From Promethearchaeota archaeon (lineage in GTDB: Archaea; Asgardarchaeota; Lokiarchaeia; Sigyniarchaeales; SOKP01), in NCBI GenBank assembly GCA_030606095.1, contig JAUWHC010000014.1:1-17717 (forward strand): DNA of 17,717 nucleotides. Direction: 5' to 3'. This document shows, in pieces, positions 1 to 8,428 of this stretch. Every line of letters begins with the position of its first letter. Position 1 is the first letter of the stretch. The notes beneath the pieces were generated by a model. It was not told where the DNA came from and did not search any database. It was given only the letters and a program-made list of their open reading frames with translations. The position numbers and the translations under genes are program-made.

Positions 1-19
1 AAAAAAGTGAAAGAGGAAC

Positions 20-427
20 ATGCTAAATAATATTGATCTTAAATTAAAGTTAAAAATAATGTATATCATAACTATTTTTGGAGTGGGAGGCTTTGGATTA
101 ATGATGCTTATTGCGCCAAGTTTTACGATAGCTCTATTTTCACAACCAGCTCAAGATTTATATCTTTATGGGGTTGCAGCAGCTGTATGGACTACCTTTG
201 GATTGTTAGCAATTTTGGGATTGCGTGATCCCATCAGATATATGCCTATCCTTCTATTTCAGTTTATTTATAAATTAATTTGGATATTTGCTGTCTTTTT
301 ACCTAATGTAATAGTTGACGGAGCACGATTTGATACGATTTTCTTGCTGCTAATTTTCATATTTTTTATTGTCGCAGATTTTCTTACATTACCGTTCAAA
401 GAGTTATTTAAGGGAGAATTAGAATAA
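20..427 (+). CDS. Small four-helix membrane protein, unknown function
   Basis: This 135-residue protein is almost entirely hydrophobic. About four membrane-spanning segments are visible, at roughly residues 12-38, 46-66, 73-95 and 103-124, joined by short loops with few charges, and the C-terminus is charged (LPFKELFKGELE). There is no signal peptide beyond the first helix and no catalytic motif I recognise. The size and layout resemble small DoxX/DUF-type four-helix membrane proteins, but I cannot assign a family. The start is supported by a GAGG Shine-Dalgarno at 13-16, only 3 nt before the ATG. It is followed by an 11-T run that probably ends its transcript. Its left neighbour lies outside the window. 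A real gene is likely because the minus-strand overlap at 268-465 has no plausible protein character. Confidence 0.75.
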   Translation: MLNNIDLKLKLKIMYIITIFGVGGFGLMMLIAPSFTIALFSQPAQDLYLYGVAAAVWTTFGLLAILGLRDPIRYMPILLFQFIYKLIWIFAVFLPNVIVDGARFDTIFLLLIFIFFIVADFLTLPFKELFKGELE

Positions 428-466
428 GAAGGTTTATTGAAAAAAGAATCTCTTAACATAAACAAC

Positions 467-477
467 TTTTTTTTTTT
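467..477 (+). terminator. Oligo-T tract after the small membrane protein
   Basis: Eleven consecutive T residues begin about 40 nt after the stop codon of the gene at 20-427. Archaeal RNA polymerase terminates on plus-strand T-runs without needing a hairpin, so this is a good candidate terminator. On the minus strand it lies at the very end of the sulfatase remnant. Confidence 0.5.
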
Positions 478-826
478 ATTTCCTATTATTTTTCATGGAT
501 TTTAGACATTTATCTTTAATTTTACCTTTTAAAAGCGGGTTATTAGTTTCTTTCATCCAATCTAGTAGTTTTTGCCTTAATTCGAATAGGATATTTTCAT
601 AGGCGGGATTATTACTAAGATTATTAGCTTCGTTTGGATCTTTCTCCAAGTCGTAAAGTTCTTCTTCAACTCTCTCATTCTTTATTTTTTCTTTTAAGAC
701 TTGTCCAGAAAGTCCTCTCTCTATATCTAAAGGTATTTGATATAAAAAGTCACTTTTTTAAAAATTCTGGATATATTTATAGTTTATGGTTCTAATGCTC
801 CGGTTCTTTATCAAGGGAATTAAGAG
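476..826 (-). pseudogene. Sulfatase C-terminal remnant (truncated, in-frame stop)
   Basis: Read on the minus strand, this stretch has one continuous frame that resembles the C-terminal end of a formylglycine-dependent sulfatase. It starts with NRSIRTINYKYIQNF, the 'R.IRT..YKYI' strand. It continues with the hallmark EELYDLEKDPNEANNLS and ends LRQKLLDWMKETNN, where family members finish. A TAA stop (758-760) interrupts the frame between IQNF and KSDFLYQ. Upstream the frame ends at a TAA (827-829) inside the 3' end of the M28 gene, so the N-terminal catalytic domain with its Cys/Ser-x-Pro-x-Arg motif is absent. No start codon or ribosome site is present. It is therefore a decayed relic of a gene deleted at the junction with the M28 gene. 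The stop is TAA, so selenocysteine cannot explain it. The sulfatase identity rests on these C-terminal motifs only. Confidence 0.7.
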
Positions 827-2079
827 TTAAATTCATTATCTATGAGTTCTACAAATTTTAGTGAAATCTCAAAAAAGTCTTTTAGAACCTTTTTACTTAT
901 GTTTTCTGGCTTGTCATTAACAGAATGCCAGTTTACCGCTTTTTTTTTATTACTTTCTAGTCCAAAAAGTGGGGATGCTTTATATCCCTCGTGAATGTAT
1001 CGACAAGCGTCGCAAGAACCGATTTTTAAACTCCCCACTTCTAAAGGTAGAATGTCTGGATTATCCTTTTTGGCGTTTTCATATGCGATTTGAAGTTTTT
1101 TGTTGAGTTCCTTAGGGTATGCAGCAGTATGCATGTCCTTTTCGATTAAAAGAACTCTTTCAGCCGCTCCGCAACATTCTAAAACCACAGCATACGCGTT
1201 GTCTAAAGCGCCTAATTTTCCGTATTTTTCAACGAAGGCTTTTGCTCCTTTATCGCCTACTTCTTCACTTCCTTGGGAACCAATCCAAACTTCAACATTT
1301 TTTGGTCTATTTTCGCTTAAAAACTTCCCAATTGCCGCAGAGACAGCGCTACCCGATAAATTATCATTTGCCCCTAATACAACAGTCTTTCCCAAAAATC
1401 CTTTTAATAACAACACGAAAAATGGATATATAACAATAAGCGGAATAAAATAGAAATAATCAACAATAGTCCAAGAAAAAATAGACCAATTAATTAAGAC
1501 TATAGAACTCCCCGATACCATTTGAGCGATAAATTTCCATAATGAAAAAATTATTGTGTGAAACATAAAGTAGAGCCCTATTCTCCCGATAATTTTGCGC
1601 CATCGAAGTTTATAGCTCGCAATATTCATTTCTCTCGCACTATCAGTGTGTCCTTCAAATATTATACGAAATTTAACATCCCCAGTAGGCTTTATTATTC
1701 CAAACACGTTGCTGGACTTTTTCGTTTTAAAAAGAAAGCCAATCCATTCTTTCATTAAAAACAACTCGCTATAAAGTACAATAATACCCCATATTACCAA
1801 TATTAAAGATATTATCGGAAAGGGAAACATTAAAGGCATAAATAATGGAGAAACACCTACTAAAAACCCCACTACCTTGGTTAAACCTTGAGGATATAGG
1901 GAAGGTCGCGTTTCAAACTCGTCAATAAAAGTTTCGTCGCAAAAATTATCAAGTTCTTCCTTAATCCAAATATTAGCGTTCTTTTCGGCATCACTACAAG
2001 AATATCTCGGTCCAAACTCTTTACATATTGTATCTATAAAATTGTACATGTAATCAGAATATGAATTATCAACTTTCAT
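820..2079 (-). CDS. Membrane-embedded M28-type zinc metallopeptidase
   Basis: This 419-residue protein has a full set of M28 (aminopeptidase Y/S-like) co-catalytic zinc ligands in order: H144 and D146 in GHTDSA, D239 in GANDNLSG, the catalytic pair E272-E273 in GSQGSEEVGDKG, D357 in GSCDACRY, and H385 in NWHSVNDKPENIS. M28 enzymes are usually exopeptidases acting on N-terminal or C-terminal residues. Unusually, hydrophobic segments at about residues 66-110 precede the domain, and two or three more (about 163-185, 191-228) sit between the first and second metal ligands, so the active site should lie next to the membrane. A GGAG Shine-Dalgarno lies about 8 nt before the start. It is divergent from the MFS transporter. 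Its stop codon directly abuts the sulfatase relic. The substrate is unknown. Confidence is high for the family, low for the biological role. Confidence 0.85.
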   Translation of the reverse strand: MKVDNSYSDYMYNFIDTICKEFGPRYSCSDAEKNANIWIKEELDNFCDETFIDEFETRPSLYPQGLTKVVGFLVGVSPLFMPLMFPFPIISLILVIWGIIVLYSELFLMKEWIGFLFKTKKSSNVFGIIKPTGDVKFRIIFEGHTDSAREMNIASYKLRWRKIIGRIGLYFMFHTIIFSLWKFIAQMVSGSSIVLINWSIFSWTIVDYFYFIPLIVIYPFFVLLLKGFLGKTVVLGANDNLSGSAVSAAIGKFLSENRPKNVEVWIGSQGSEEVGDKGAKAFVEKYGKLGALDNAYAVVLECCGAAERVLLIEKDMHTAAYPKELNKKLQIAYENAKKDNPDILPLEVGSLKIGSCDACRYIHEGYKASPLFGLESNKKKAVNWHSVNDKPENISKKVLKDFFEISLKFVELIDNEFNS

Positions 2080-2359
2080 AAAAAATTCTCCATACTATTT
2101 TAAAATAATATTTCTACGAAACAATGTAAATATTAAGTTATTATTATATCATTTGTTTTGTAACAAATATCTTTGGCTTTTTCATTTATCTGTTAATAAA
2201 ACCTTTTCTCTCAAATCGCGGTTCAAATTTCATAAATCTAACTAATTTTTCTCTTTTTTTATTTTTATTTTTTAATGCACAGAGTTTAATATTAGACACA
2301 TATTTTTTATTGTATACTGGTTAAAAAATGAATAGATTAATCGTTATGAATATGGCGTT
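2080..2359. other. Divergent intergenic region between M28 peptidase and MFS transporter
   Basis: This 280-nt very AT-rich spacer must hold the promoters of both divergent genes. On the plus strand a TTAAAAAAT box at about 2322-2330 lies at a TATA-like distance from the transporter start. There is no Shine-Dalgarno on that side, so the transporter mRNA may be leaderless or very short-leadered. No RNA gene or longer coding frame is visible. Confidence 0.4.
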
Positions 2360-2369
2360 ATGAATATGG
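2342..2369 (+). repeat. Perfect 14-bp tandem duplication across the MFS start codon
   Basis: The 14-bp unit cgttatgaatatgg occurs twice back to back (2342-2355 and 2356-2369). Each copy carries two ATG codons. Because 14 is not a multiple of 3, the copies are in different frames. The first opens a five-codon reading frame (MNMAL, 2346-2363) that ends in a TGA overlapping the transporter ATG as ATGA. The second copy holds the transporter start codons at 2360 and 2366. Confidence 0.8.
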
Positions 2370-3550
2370 AATCTAAAAAAACTTCAAAGCGAATCGAAAT
2401 AATTATCTTTATACTTTTTGCGCTAGGTCCCCTTACAGGAAATGTTATTTTAGTTTTATTTGGTGTTCTTTCTTTAGAATTTTCGGTAATTCCAAGCGCG
2501 TTATTGATCGCTATTCCATCATTTATGTTCCCATTTGCCTTAGTTCAACTATTCTCAGGAGCTATTTCAGATATTAAAGGTCGGTTTCCGGTGATTCTTT
2601 TGGGTTTATCTGTTTTTGGAACAGGTATGATCGTAGCATCGTTATCCTTATCGTTGACGGATTTTGTTATCGCAAATGTCTTAGCGGGAATTGGTTTCGG
2701 TTTTGTTAATCCTGTTTTAATAGCTTTGCTTACAGATATCACTCCCGGACCTAAAATTTCCAAGAAAATAGGCTTGTTAGGGGCTGTTGCTAATTTAGGA
2801 GTCGGTTTTGGACCATTACTTACGGGACTAATAATTAATATAGGTTGGAGATATTTGTACTTATTATTTTTGAGTATTTCAGTATTTGGAATCCTAATTA
2901 TTTTTACATTAAGAAGAAATCAATCAGTAACTAAAAGTGATGCAGGAATTCGAGCATTTTTCACCGATTTAGCTCAAGAAATCCGTCGCTTACCAGTTAT
3001 CTTATTGGTTATATCTGCATTTTTACTATCACATACTTCTATTGCTACTATAATCTGGACTTCGCGATCATTTACGCACGTAATCCCCGAGACGATTTTA
3101 GGAATAATCATTGCTTTATTCGGAGCAATGGGTTTTTTAGGGGGTATTTTAACGGGATTCACTATTAAGAAAAAAGGCATAAAACTTGCTTTAACGATTG
3201 GATTGATTTCATTATTTATTGCTAATATAATTTTAGTATTATTCGGTAATAACAGTTTCGAGGCGCTTCCGTTCACTTCCTCAGGACTTCTCTTTATGGG
3301 TTTCGCCGGGGGAATATTAATGACATTAGTTATGTTTTATAGCCAGACTTTATCAATAGAAAGATGTGGTGCTCTCGCGGGTTTAACTACGGCGTTTCAA
3401 TTTATCGGAATTGCTTTCGTTCCAACAACTTTTGAGCCCTTTTTTAATTCTGGAGGAATTTCCTTAGTATATATTATAATTCTTATGGTTTCTACAATAG
3501 TTCTTGTCGTTTTAATATTGTTATATAAATTTGCAAAGAAGGTATCCTAA
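2360..3550 (+). CDS. Major facilitator superfamily transporter (12 helices)
   Basis: This 396-residue polytopic membrane protein has about twelve hydrophobic segments and ends in a short basic tail (YKFAKKVS). The MFS signature motif A in the loop between helices 2 and 3 is present as SGAISDIKGRFPV (about residues 66-78). Glycine-rich packing segments follow (LAGIGFGFVNPVL in helix 4, GFGPLLTGLI in helix 5), the latter resembling drug/H+ antiporter motif C. This points to a drug-resistance-type exporter (Bcr/CflA or similar), but the substrate cannot be told. The longest start (2360) gives MNMESKK. ATG 2366 would lose only two residues, and neither has a Shine-Dalgarno. It converges on the end of the Hdr operon. 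Confidence 0.85.
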   Translation: MNMESKKTSKRIEIIIFILFALGPLTGNVILVLFGVLSLEFSVIPSALLIAIPSFMFPFALVQLFSGAISDIKGRFPVILLGLSVFGTGMIVASLSLSLTDFVIANVLAGIGFGFVNPVLIALLTDITPGPKISKKIGLLGAVANLGVGFGPLLTGLIINIGWRYLYLLFLSISVFGILIIFTLRRNQSVTKSDAGIRAFFTDLAQEIRRLPVILLVISAFLLSHTSIATIIWTSRSFTHVIPETILGIIIALFGAMGFLGGILTGFTIKKKGIKLALTIGLISLFIANIILVLFGNNSFEALPFTSSGLLFMGFAGGILMTLVMFYSQTLSIERCGALAGLTTAFQFIGIAFVPTTFEPFFNSGGISLVYIIILMVSTIVLVVLILLYKFAKKVS

Positions 3551-3598
3551 TCGAAATTAAATATTTAAGCAAGAAAAATTAAAATTAAGAAATAATAC

Positions 3599-4033
3599 CT
3601 ACCTTATAAGAGGTCCTAACTCTTTTATATCATTCGTAAATTCTGTTATTAATTCAGCAAAACGCTTACCCTCAGAGGCTGAAACCCACTCTAATCTAAC
3701 GCGTTTCTCGTTTATGCCTAATTGTTTAATCAATATTTTATGTAATCCTTTAAACCTTTCTTCCGCGTATTCGTTACCAGAGATATAATGGCAATCTCCT
3801 ATATGACATCCGGTTATTAAAACGCCATCAACGCCATCTTTTAAAGCTTTTAAAACAAAAGAAGGATCTACCCTACCAGAACACATTACTCTTACAATTC
3901 TCATATTAGGAGGGTATTGAAACCTTGAAACGCCTGCTAAATCTGCGCCTGCGTAACTGCACCAATTACAGCAGAATATTAAAATATTAGGTTCAAAACC
4001 ATTATTCTTCGCTTTCTTCTTTGATTTTGACAT
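3599..4033 (-). CDS. mvhD: MvhD-like [2Fe-2S] protein, cysteine form
   Basis: This 144-residue protein matches the MvhD/FlpD family, the small iron-sulfur subunit that hands electrons between HdrA and a hydrogenase, formate dehydrogenase or F420-dependent module. Typical motifs are seen: CCNWCSYAGADLAGVSR (C21, C22, C25), CSGRVDP (C51) and GCHIGDCHYISGN (C76, C81). The conserved 'WVSASEG' strand lies near the C-terminus. The four cluster ligands are probably among C25, C51, C76 and C81. It is the last gene of the operon, 8 nt after the double HdrA, whose stop region supplies a GGAGTGA ribosome site. Its paralogue at 11152-11610 has Sec in place of C25 and C76, which makes this gene the built-in control for that reading. 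A lysine-rich N-terminal extension of about 10 residues is specific to this copy. Confidence 0.93.
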   Translation of the reverse strand: MSKSKKKAKNNGFEPNILIFCCNWCSYAGADLAGVSRFQYPPNMRIVRVMCSGRVDPSFVLKALKDGVDGVLITGCHIGDCHYISGNEYAEERFKGLHKILIKQLGINEKRVRLEWVSASEGKRFAELITEFTNDIKELGPLIR

Positions 4034-4041
4034 TTAAATTC

Positions 4042-7000
4042 TCACTCCGCATATGTTTTTTCTAATAAATAAGAATCTATCATCGCATTTATTTGTTCAA
4101 AATCGTAATGTTTTACAGAAATTGCACCAATGGGACAAGTAGCTGCGCAGGTTCCACATCCCTTACAAAGAGCTGAATTAATATAAGACTTATTTATAAT
4201 TATAGTGACATCTTCGAATTCTTTCGTAGCCTCAATTAACTCAATTGCGTTATAAGGACACACGGATTCGCATTTACCGCATCCAATGCATACTTCGGGA
4301 TTCACTTCGGCAATCAATCCTGATGTTGTTATTTGTCCAGCGCTTAAGAATCGACTTGCTCTCCCAGCAGCACCATTTGCCTGGGAGATTGAGTCTTGGA
4401 TGTTTTTAGGCCATTGAGCACAACCACACAAAAAAATGCCGTCAGTTGCAAAATCTAAAGGGCGCAATTTGACGTGTGCTTCTAAGAAAAAACCATTTTT
4501 GTCCAAAGGTACTTTTAACATCTTTGCTAATTCTTTTAAGTTGTCTGCTGGAACCATAGGAGTGGAAAGTATTATTAGATCTGTATCAAATTCTATATCA
4601 TCTTGTAAGTTTGTATCAAAAAGCTTGACGTTAAAATCTACTTTACCTTTATTTTTTGTAATTTGAGGTATTTTATCCAAACTATATCTAAGAAACATTG
4701 CGTCCTTCCTACGCTCTCTGTAGTATTCTTCAAATTCCTTTTTAGCCATCTGAATATCTCTATAAAGAACAACGATATCAAGATCAGGTTTTAATTCTTT
4801 TAAAATACTGATATTTTTGATACCAATTCCACAACAAATGTTAGAACAATAAGTAATTCCTTCTTTTTGTCGCGAATTTGTACATAAAATCGTAGTGATG
4901 CGCTTAATATTATCCAACCAAGAATTATCTTTGCTTTTTAATTTCTGTTCTAATTCTAATTGAGTAATAACATTCTTATTTTTGCCGTCGTACAAAAAGA
5001 GTCCTTTTGGTTTAAATTCCTGACCTCCAGTTGCAACAATTATGGTCCCAATTTTCATATCCTTAGCTTTTTTATTTGAATCTGTTATGGATACATCGTA
5101 ATTACCTATAAACCCTTTGACGCTTTCAATTTTAGAATTTAAGAAAATTTCAATGTTTTTATTGCTCTTGACTTTTTCTACGATTTCATTAAGAAAATTA
5201 CCACTTTCTTCTTGAATTGGATATAACACATTAAGATATTTGAGATTTCCGCCAAGTTCATTCTCTTTTTCTACAAGATAAACTTTAAATTCCTGATCTG
5301 CAATATTTAGAGCAGCTGTCATTCCAGAAACGCCTCCTCCAATAACTAAAGCTGTTGGCGTTAGTTTAAGGGTATCTTCTTTTTGAGGTTTAAGCAATCT
5401 CGACTTTGAAACGGCCATTCGTATAAGATCATTAGATTTTTCCGTTGCGGCTTCATATTCGGTCATGTGGACCCAAGAACATTGGTCCCTAATATTTACC
5501 ATTTCGAATAAATATTTATTTAATCCAGCTTCTTGGCACGTTTCCTGAAATAGGGATTCGTGAGTTCTTGGCGTACACGAAGCCACAATAAATCGATTTA
5601 AATCGTACTCTTTTATTAATTCCTTTATTCTTGTTTGAGAATCGCTAGAACACGAATACAAATTAGCTTCGCAATGAACTACATAAGGTAAGGTTTTAAC
5701 ATAGTCCACAACACTTGGTACATCAACATATTTTCCAATATTAATACCACAGTGACAAACTAATACCCCTATACGTGGCTCGTCTGTAATCTTTACTTCT
5801 TTTTCAGGTTCCTCTAATTGTTTTTCTCTTATGTCTGTAAATTTAACTGCATTTAATAAACATGCTATTTGACCTGCTACTCCACTTGCATCAGCAACAG
5901 TTTCAGGGATGTCCATTGGTCCTTGACAGAAACCACATAAAAAAATGCCTTCTTTTGAGGATAAAGCTTTATTAAAATATGATTTTTCTTTAAAGAAATT
6001 ATACTTATCTAAGTCAATTTTTAAAATAGTAGCTAATTCCGTTATTCCTTCTGATGGGACTAATGGCGTAGCTAATACTACTAAATTAGCCCGAAATTCG
6101 TTAAATGTTCCAGTTTTTAAATCTTCATAGCGAATAATTAAGTCGTTCGTTTCCAGTTCCTCTTCAATAGTGCTTATTTTTGTTTGAAAATATTTCACGC
6201 CATACTCTTCTTGAGCCCTTTGGGTAAATTCATAAAAGTTCTTTCCATATGCTCTGATATCATGTCTAAAAACAAAACATTCAGAATTTTCTGAGTGTTC
6301 TTTCGTGATAATTGCTTCTTTTGCAGTATACATACAACACACGCTCGAACAATAAGGAACATTCTCGTGTAAATCTCTTGATCCCGCACATTGAACGAAA
6401 GCTATTTTCTTAGGTTCGTTTTGGTCGCTTGGGCGTAAGACATGACCTCCAAACGGACCGGATGCGCATAGAATTCTTTCGTATTCTAAAGCGCTCACTA
6501 CATTTTGGTATCGATAACCCCATCTAGAAGATAGTCGCTCAGCAGGCATATCAAATCCCGTTGCTACAACAACGGCCCCACAATTAATAATAATATCTTT
6601 AGGTTTTTGCTCAAAATCTATCGCTTCAACCGTACATATTTTTTGACAGACTCCGCACACACCTTTAGTTATCTTAAGGCAAAGCTCAGGATCAATTAGG
6701 TATACTGGAGGGACCGCTTGTGGAAAAGGTATATAAATTGACTTTCTTTTGCCAAGATTACAATCGAAGAGATTTGGAACTTCAATTTTAGGACATTTAG
6801 CCGCACAATCTCCACATCCCTTGCACAAGGATTCATCAAGATAACGAGGCTTTTTTAGAACAGTGACGGTAAAATTTCCAGCATTACCATTAATTTTTTT
6901 AACTTCGTGATAAGTCATTAACTCAATATTAGGATTTCTAAACACCTCAACCATCTTCGGAGCTAAAATGCAGAGACTACAATCATTTGTAGGGAAAGTC

Positions 7001-7137
7001 TTATCAAGTTGAGCCATCCTTCCACCAATTGAAGGCGATCTTTCTACGAGATAAACTTTAAATCCAAGTTCGGTTAGATCTAAAGAGGTTTGGATTCCAG
7101 CAATACCCGCACCAATAACCAATACCGACCCTTCCAT
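4042..7137 (-). CDS. hdrA: Double HdrA-like flavoprotein (two fused HdrA modules, cysteine form)
   Basis: This 1031-residue protein fuses two HdrA units. Module 1 (about 1-430) starts at the FAD site VIGAGIAG, has NDCSLC (C53, C56), an inserted two-cluster ferredoxin (C105/108/111/115 and C153/161/164/168) and the YCSSVCCMYTAKEA segment. Module 2 (about 455-1031) has the HdrA N-terminal cluster domain (VCHCGINIG C461/C463, YSCS C496, VASCTPRTHE C521, QCSW C553) and a second FAD site, GGGVSG (600-605). It has no DDCSxC motif and no inserted ferredoxin, and it ends in two [4Fe-4S] ferredoxin motifs (CIGCGKCESVCP and CKGCGTCAATCP). Expected role: the two-FAD, many-cluster hub of a flavin-based electron bifurcating or confurcating complex. 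Its ATG overlaps the preceding HdrCB stop (TAATG). MvhD follows 8 nt later. Double HdrA-like proteins are known from sulfate reducers and other anaerobes. Electron partners here are inferred. Confidence 0.93.
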   Translation of the reverse strand: MEGSVLVIGAGIAGIQTSLDLTELGFKVYLVERSPSIGGRMAQLDKTFPTNDCSLCILAPKMVEVFRNPNIELMTYHEVKKINGNAGNFTVTVLKKPRYLDESLCKGCGDCAAKCPKIEVPNLFDCNLGKRKSIYIPFPQAVPPVYLIDPELCLKITKGVCGVCQKICTVEAIDFEQKPKDIIINCGAVVVATGFDMPAERLSSRWGYRYQNVVSALEYERILCASGPFGGHVLRPSDQNEPKKIAFVQCAGSRDLHENVPYCSSVCCMYTAKEAIITKEHSENSECFVFRHDIRAYGKNFYEFTQRAQEEYGVKYFQTKISTIEEELETNDLIIRYEDLKTGTFNEFRANLVVLATPLVPSEGITELATILKIDLDKYNFFKEKSYFNKALSSKEGIFLCGFCQGPMDIPETVADASGVAGQIACLLNAVKFTDIREKQLEEPEKEVKITDEPRIGVLVCHCGINIGKYVDVPSVVDYVKTLPYVVHCEANLYSCSSDSQTRIKELIKEYDLNRFIVASCTPRTHESLFQETCQEAGLNKYLFEMVNIRDQCSWVHMTEYEAATEKSNDLIRMAVSKSRLLKPQKEDTLKLTPTALVIGGGVSGMTAALNIADQEFKVYLVEKENELGGNLKYLNVLYPIQEESGNFLNEIVEKVKSNKNIEIFLNSKIESVKGFIGNYDVSITDSNKKAKDMKIGTIIVATGGQEFKPKGLFLYDGKNKNVITQLELEQKLKSKDNSWLDNIKRITTILCTNSRQKEGITYCSNICCGIGIKNISILKELKPDLDIVVLYRDIQMAKKEFEEYYRERRKDAMFLRYSLDKIPQITKNKGKVDFNVKLFDTNLQDDIEFDTDLIILSTPMVPADNLKELAKMLKVPLDKNGFFLEAHVKLRPLDFATDGIFLCGCAQWPKNIQDSISQANGAAGRASRFLSAGQITTSGLIAEVNPEVCIGCGKCESVCPYNAIELIEATKEFEDVTIIINKSYINSALCKGCGTCAATCPIGAISVKHYDFEQINAMIDSYLLEKTYAE

Positions 7138-8375
7138 TATTTCTTTTCCTCGCCTTTTTTATTAGAATTAATAACATTGATATGATTTATTAAAAACTCA
7201 GAGAAATCTAAAATTTCAATTGCAGAAATATCTTCGTAATCAGCTTGAACGCAAGAAAGATGTATTTTACATTTTGGACAGGAGGTTATCATCATTGTCC
7301 CAGCGGATTTGGCTTCTAACATTCTCTTATATCTAAGAGCTTTCGATTTCTCATTACAATTCATCCACGAACTTACGCCACAACATAATGAGTTTGATTT
7401 GTTGTGCTCCATCTCTTTAAAATTAAAACCTAATTTTTTTAATTCTTTGAATATTTCCCTCACAATTTCTGTGATATCGTTATCATCAGGTAAAAATCTA
7501 CTTAACCTACATGGATCTTGATAAGTAAACGATATTGCCTCCTCAGACTCATTTTTACCTACAAATTCAATTTTGCCTTCCTTCCACATTTCGTAAATAT
7601 ACTCGATAATATGTTTTACTTTAAATTTTTGGTCAAAATCTTCAAATAGTATTGGGTAATCAACTTTAAAAGTTCTATAGCATTCAGCACACGCAGTAAC
7701 AATAGTTGAAACTCCTGCTCTTTCAAACATATCATTATTTTTCCTTGCTAAATTTATAAACTCTTCTAACTTTCCTTGACCCCAATATATATCGTGCCCG
7801 CAACAAATTTCATCTTTAAAAACGACGATAGGTTCTTTTTCGATGTTACATAAAATTTGTAATGTACTTATTGCTATAGAATCCATATCATCAAATTCAT
7901 AATTGAAAAAGGGTATACACCCTACAAAATATAAAATATTACCTTTATCAGAAATTTTACAACTTTTAGGAATCCAATCAAGCGATCTATTTGGATTAAT
8001 ATAAGGCTGGCTCATAATTTCTGAAATTGTAGTATAAATCCCTTTATGGGCTATTAATTCTTCAGGGTTTTGGTTTGTCGATTGTCTCATCTTATAGCGA
8101 GCCATTCTAACAATATCCGCAAAATTTATTTTCTCCGGACAATCTTTAAGACATTGATTACAAGTAAGACATTCCCATAATATCCCGCTCTCTAATACTT
8201 TTTGTTCAAAACCCTCTAAAATTAGTTGAATTATTTTGCTTGGAGGATATTTTTGCACCTTGCTTAATTGACAAACTCCGCTACACTGTCCGCATTGGTA
8301 ACATCTTTTTAATAGGCTTCTTAAATCTGGTTCGTAGATTTTGTCTAAAAGATTCGAAGTATCGTCGGTTGACAT
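7137..8375 (-). CDS. hdrD: HdrC-HdrB fusion (HdrD-like heterodisulfide reductase subunit)
   Basis: This 412-residue protein joins an HdrC part and an HdrB part, as HdrD does in methanogens. The N-terminus has two [4Fe-4S] motifs: C25/C28/C31/C35-Q and C69/C72/C75/C79-P. Two complete CCG domains follow: C153, C191-C192, C229-x-x-C232, and C289, C331-C332, C366-x-x-C369. In HdrB each CCG domain ligates an unusual non-cubane [4Fe-4S] cluster where a heterodisulfide is cleaved, so both catalytic clusters should be present. The natural disulfide is unknown, since no CoM/CoB genes are in view. It starts 53 nt after the second FrhB-like gene with only a weak purine-rich ribosome site. Its stop shares a base with the double HdrA start, which implies translational coupling and a common complex. 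Confidence 0.9.
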   Translation of the reverse strand: MSTDDTSNLLDKIYEPDLRSLLKRCYQCGQCSGVCQLSKVQKYPPSKIIQLILEGFEQKVLESGILWECLTCNQCLKDCPEKINFADIVRMARYKMRQSTNQNPEELIAHKGIYTTISEIMSQPYINPNRSLDWIPKSCKISDKGNILYFVGCIPFFNYEFDDMDSIAISTLQILCNIEKEPIVVFKDEICCGHDIYWGQGKLEEFINLARKNNDMFERAGVSTIVTACAECYRTFKVDYPILFEDFDQKFKVKHIIEYIYEMWKEGKIEFVGKNESEEAISFTYQDPCRLSRFLPDDNDITEIVREIFKELKKLGFNFKEMEHNKSNSLCCGVSSWMNCNEKSKALRYKRMLEAKSAGTMMITSCPKCKIHLSCVQADYEDISAIEILDFSEFLINHINVINSNKKGEEKK

Positions 8376-8428
8376 TTTCTTTTCTTTATCTTTTTTTGAT
8401 TCTGTTATAATACACTCCCCTTTATACT

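Noticed and set aside
268..465. Minus-strand ORF opposite the small membrane protein
   Set aside because: It is a shadow frame with no ribosome site and no domain character. The plus-strand frame has good hydrophobic periodicity and a Shine-Dalgarno.
758..760. Recoding of the stop inside the sulfatase remnant
   Set aside because: The codon is TAA, not TGA or TAG, and the N-terminal domain is missing, so this is a pseudogene.
1100..1453. Plus-strand ORFs opposite the M28 peptidase
   Set aside because: Two overlapping plus-strand frames mirror the M28 coding region, with unnatural composition and no start signals.
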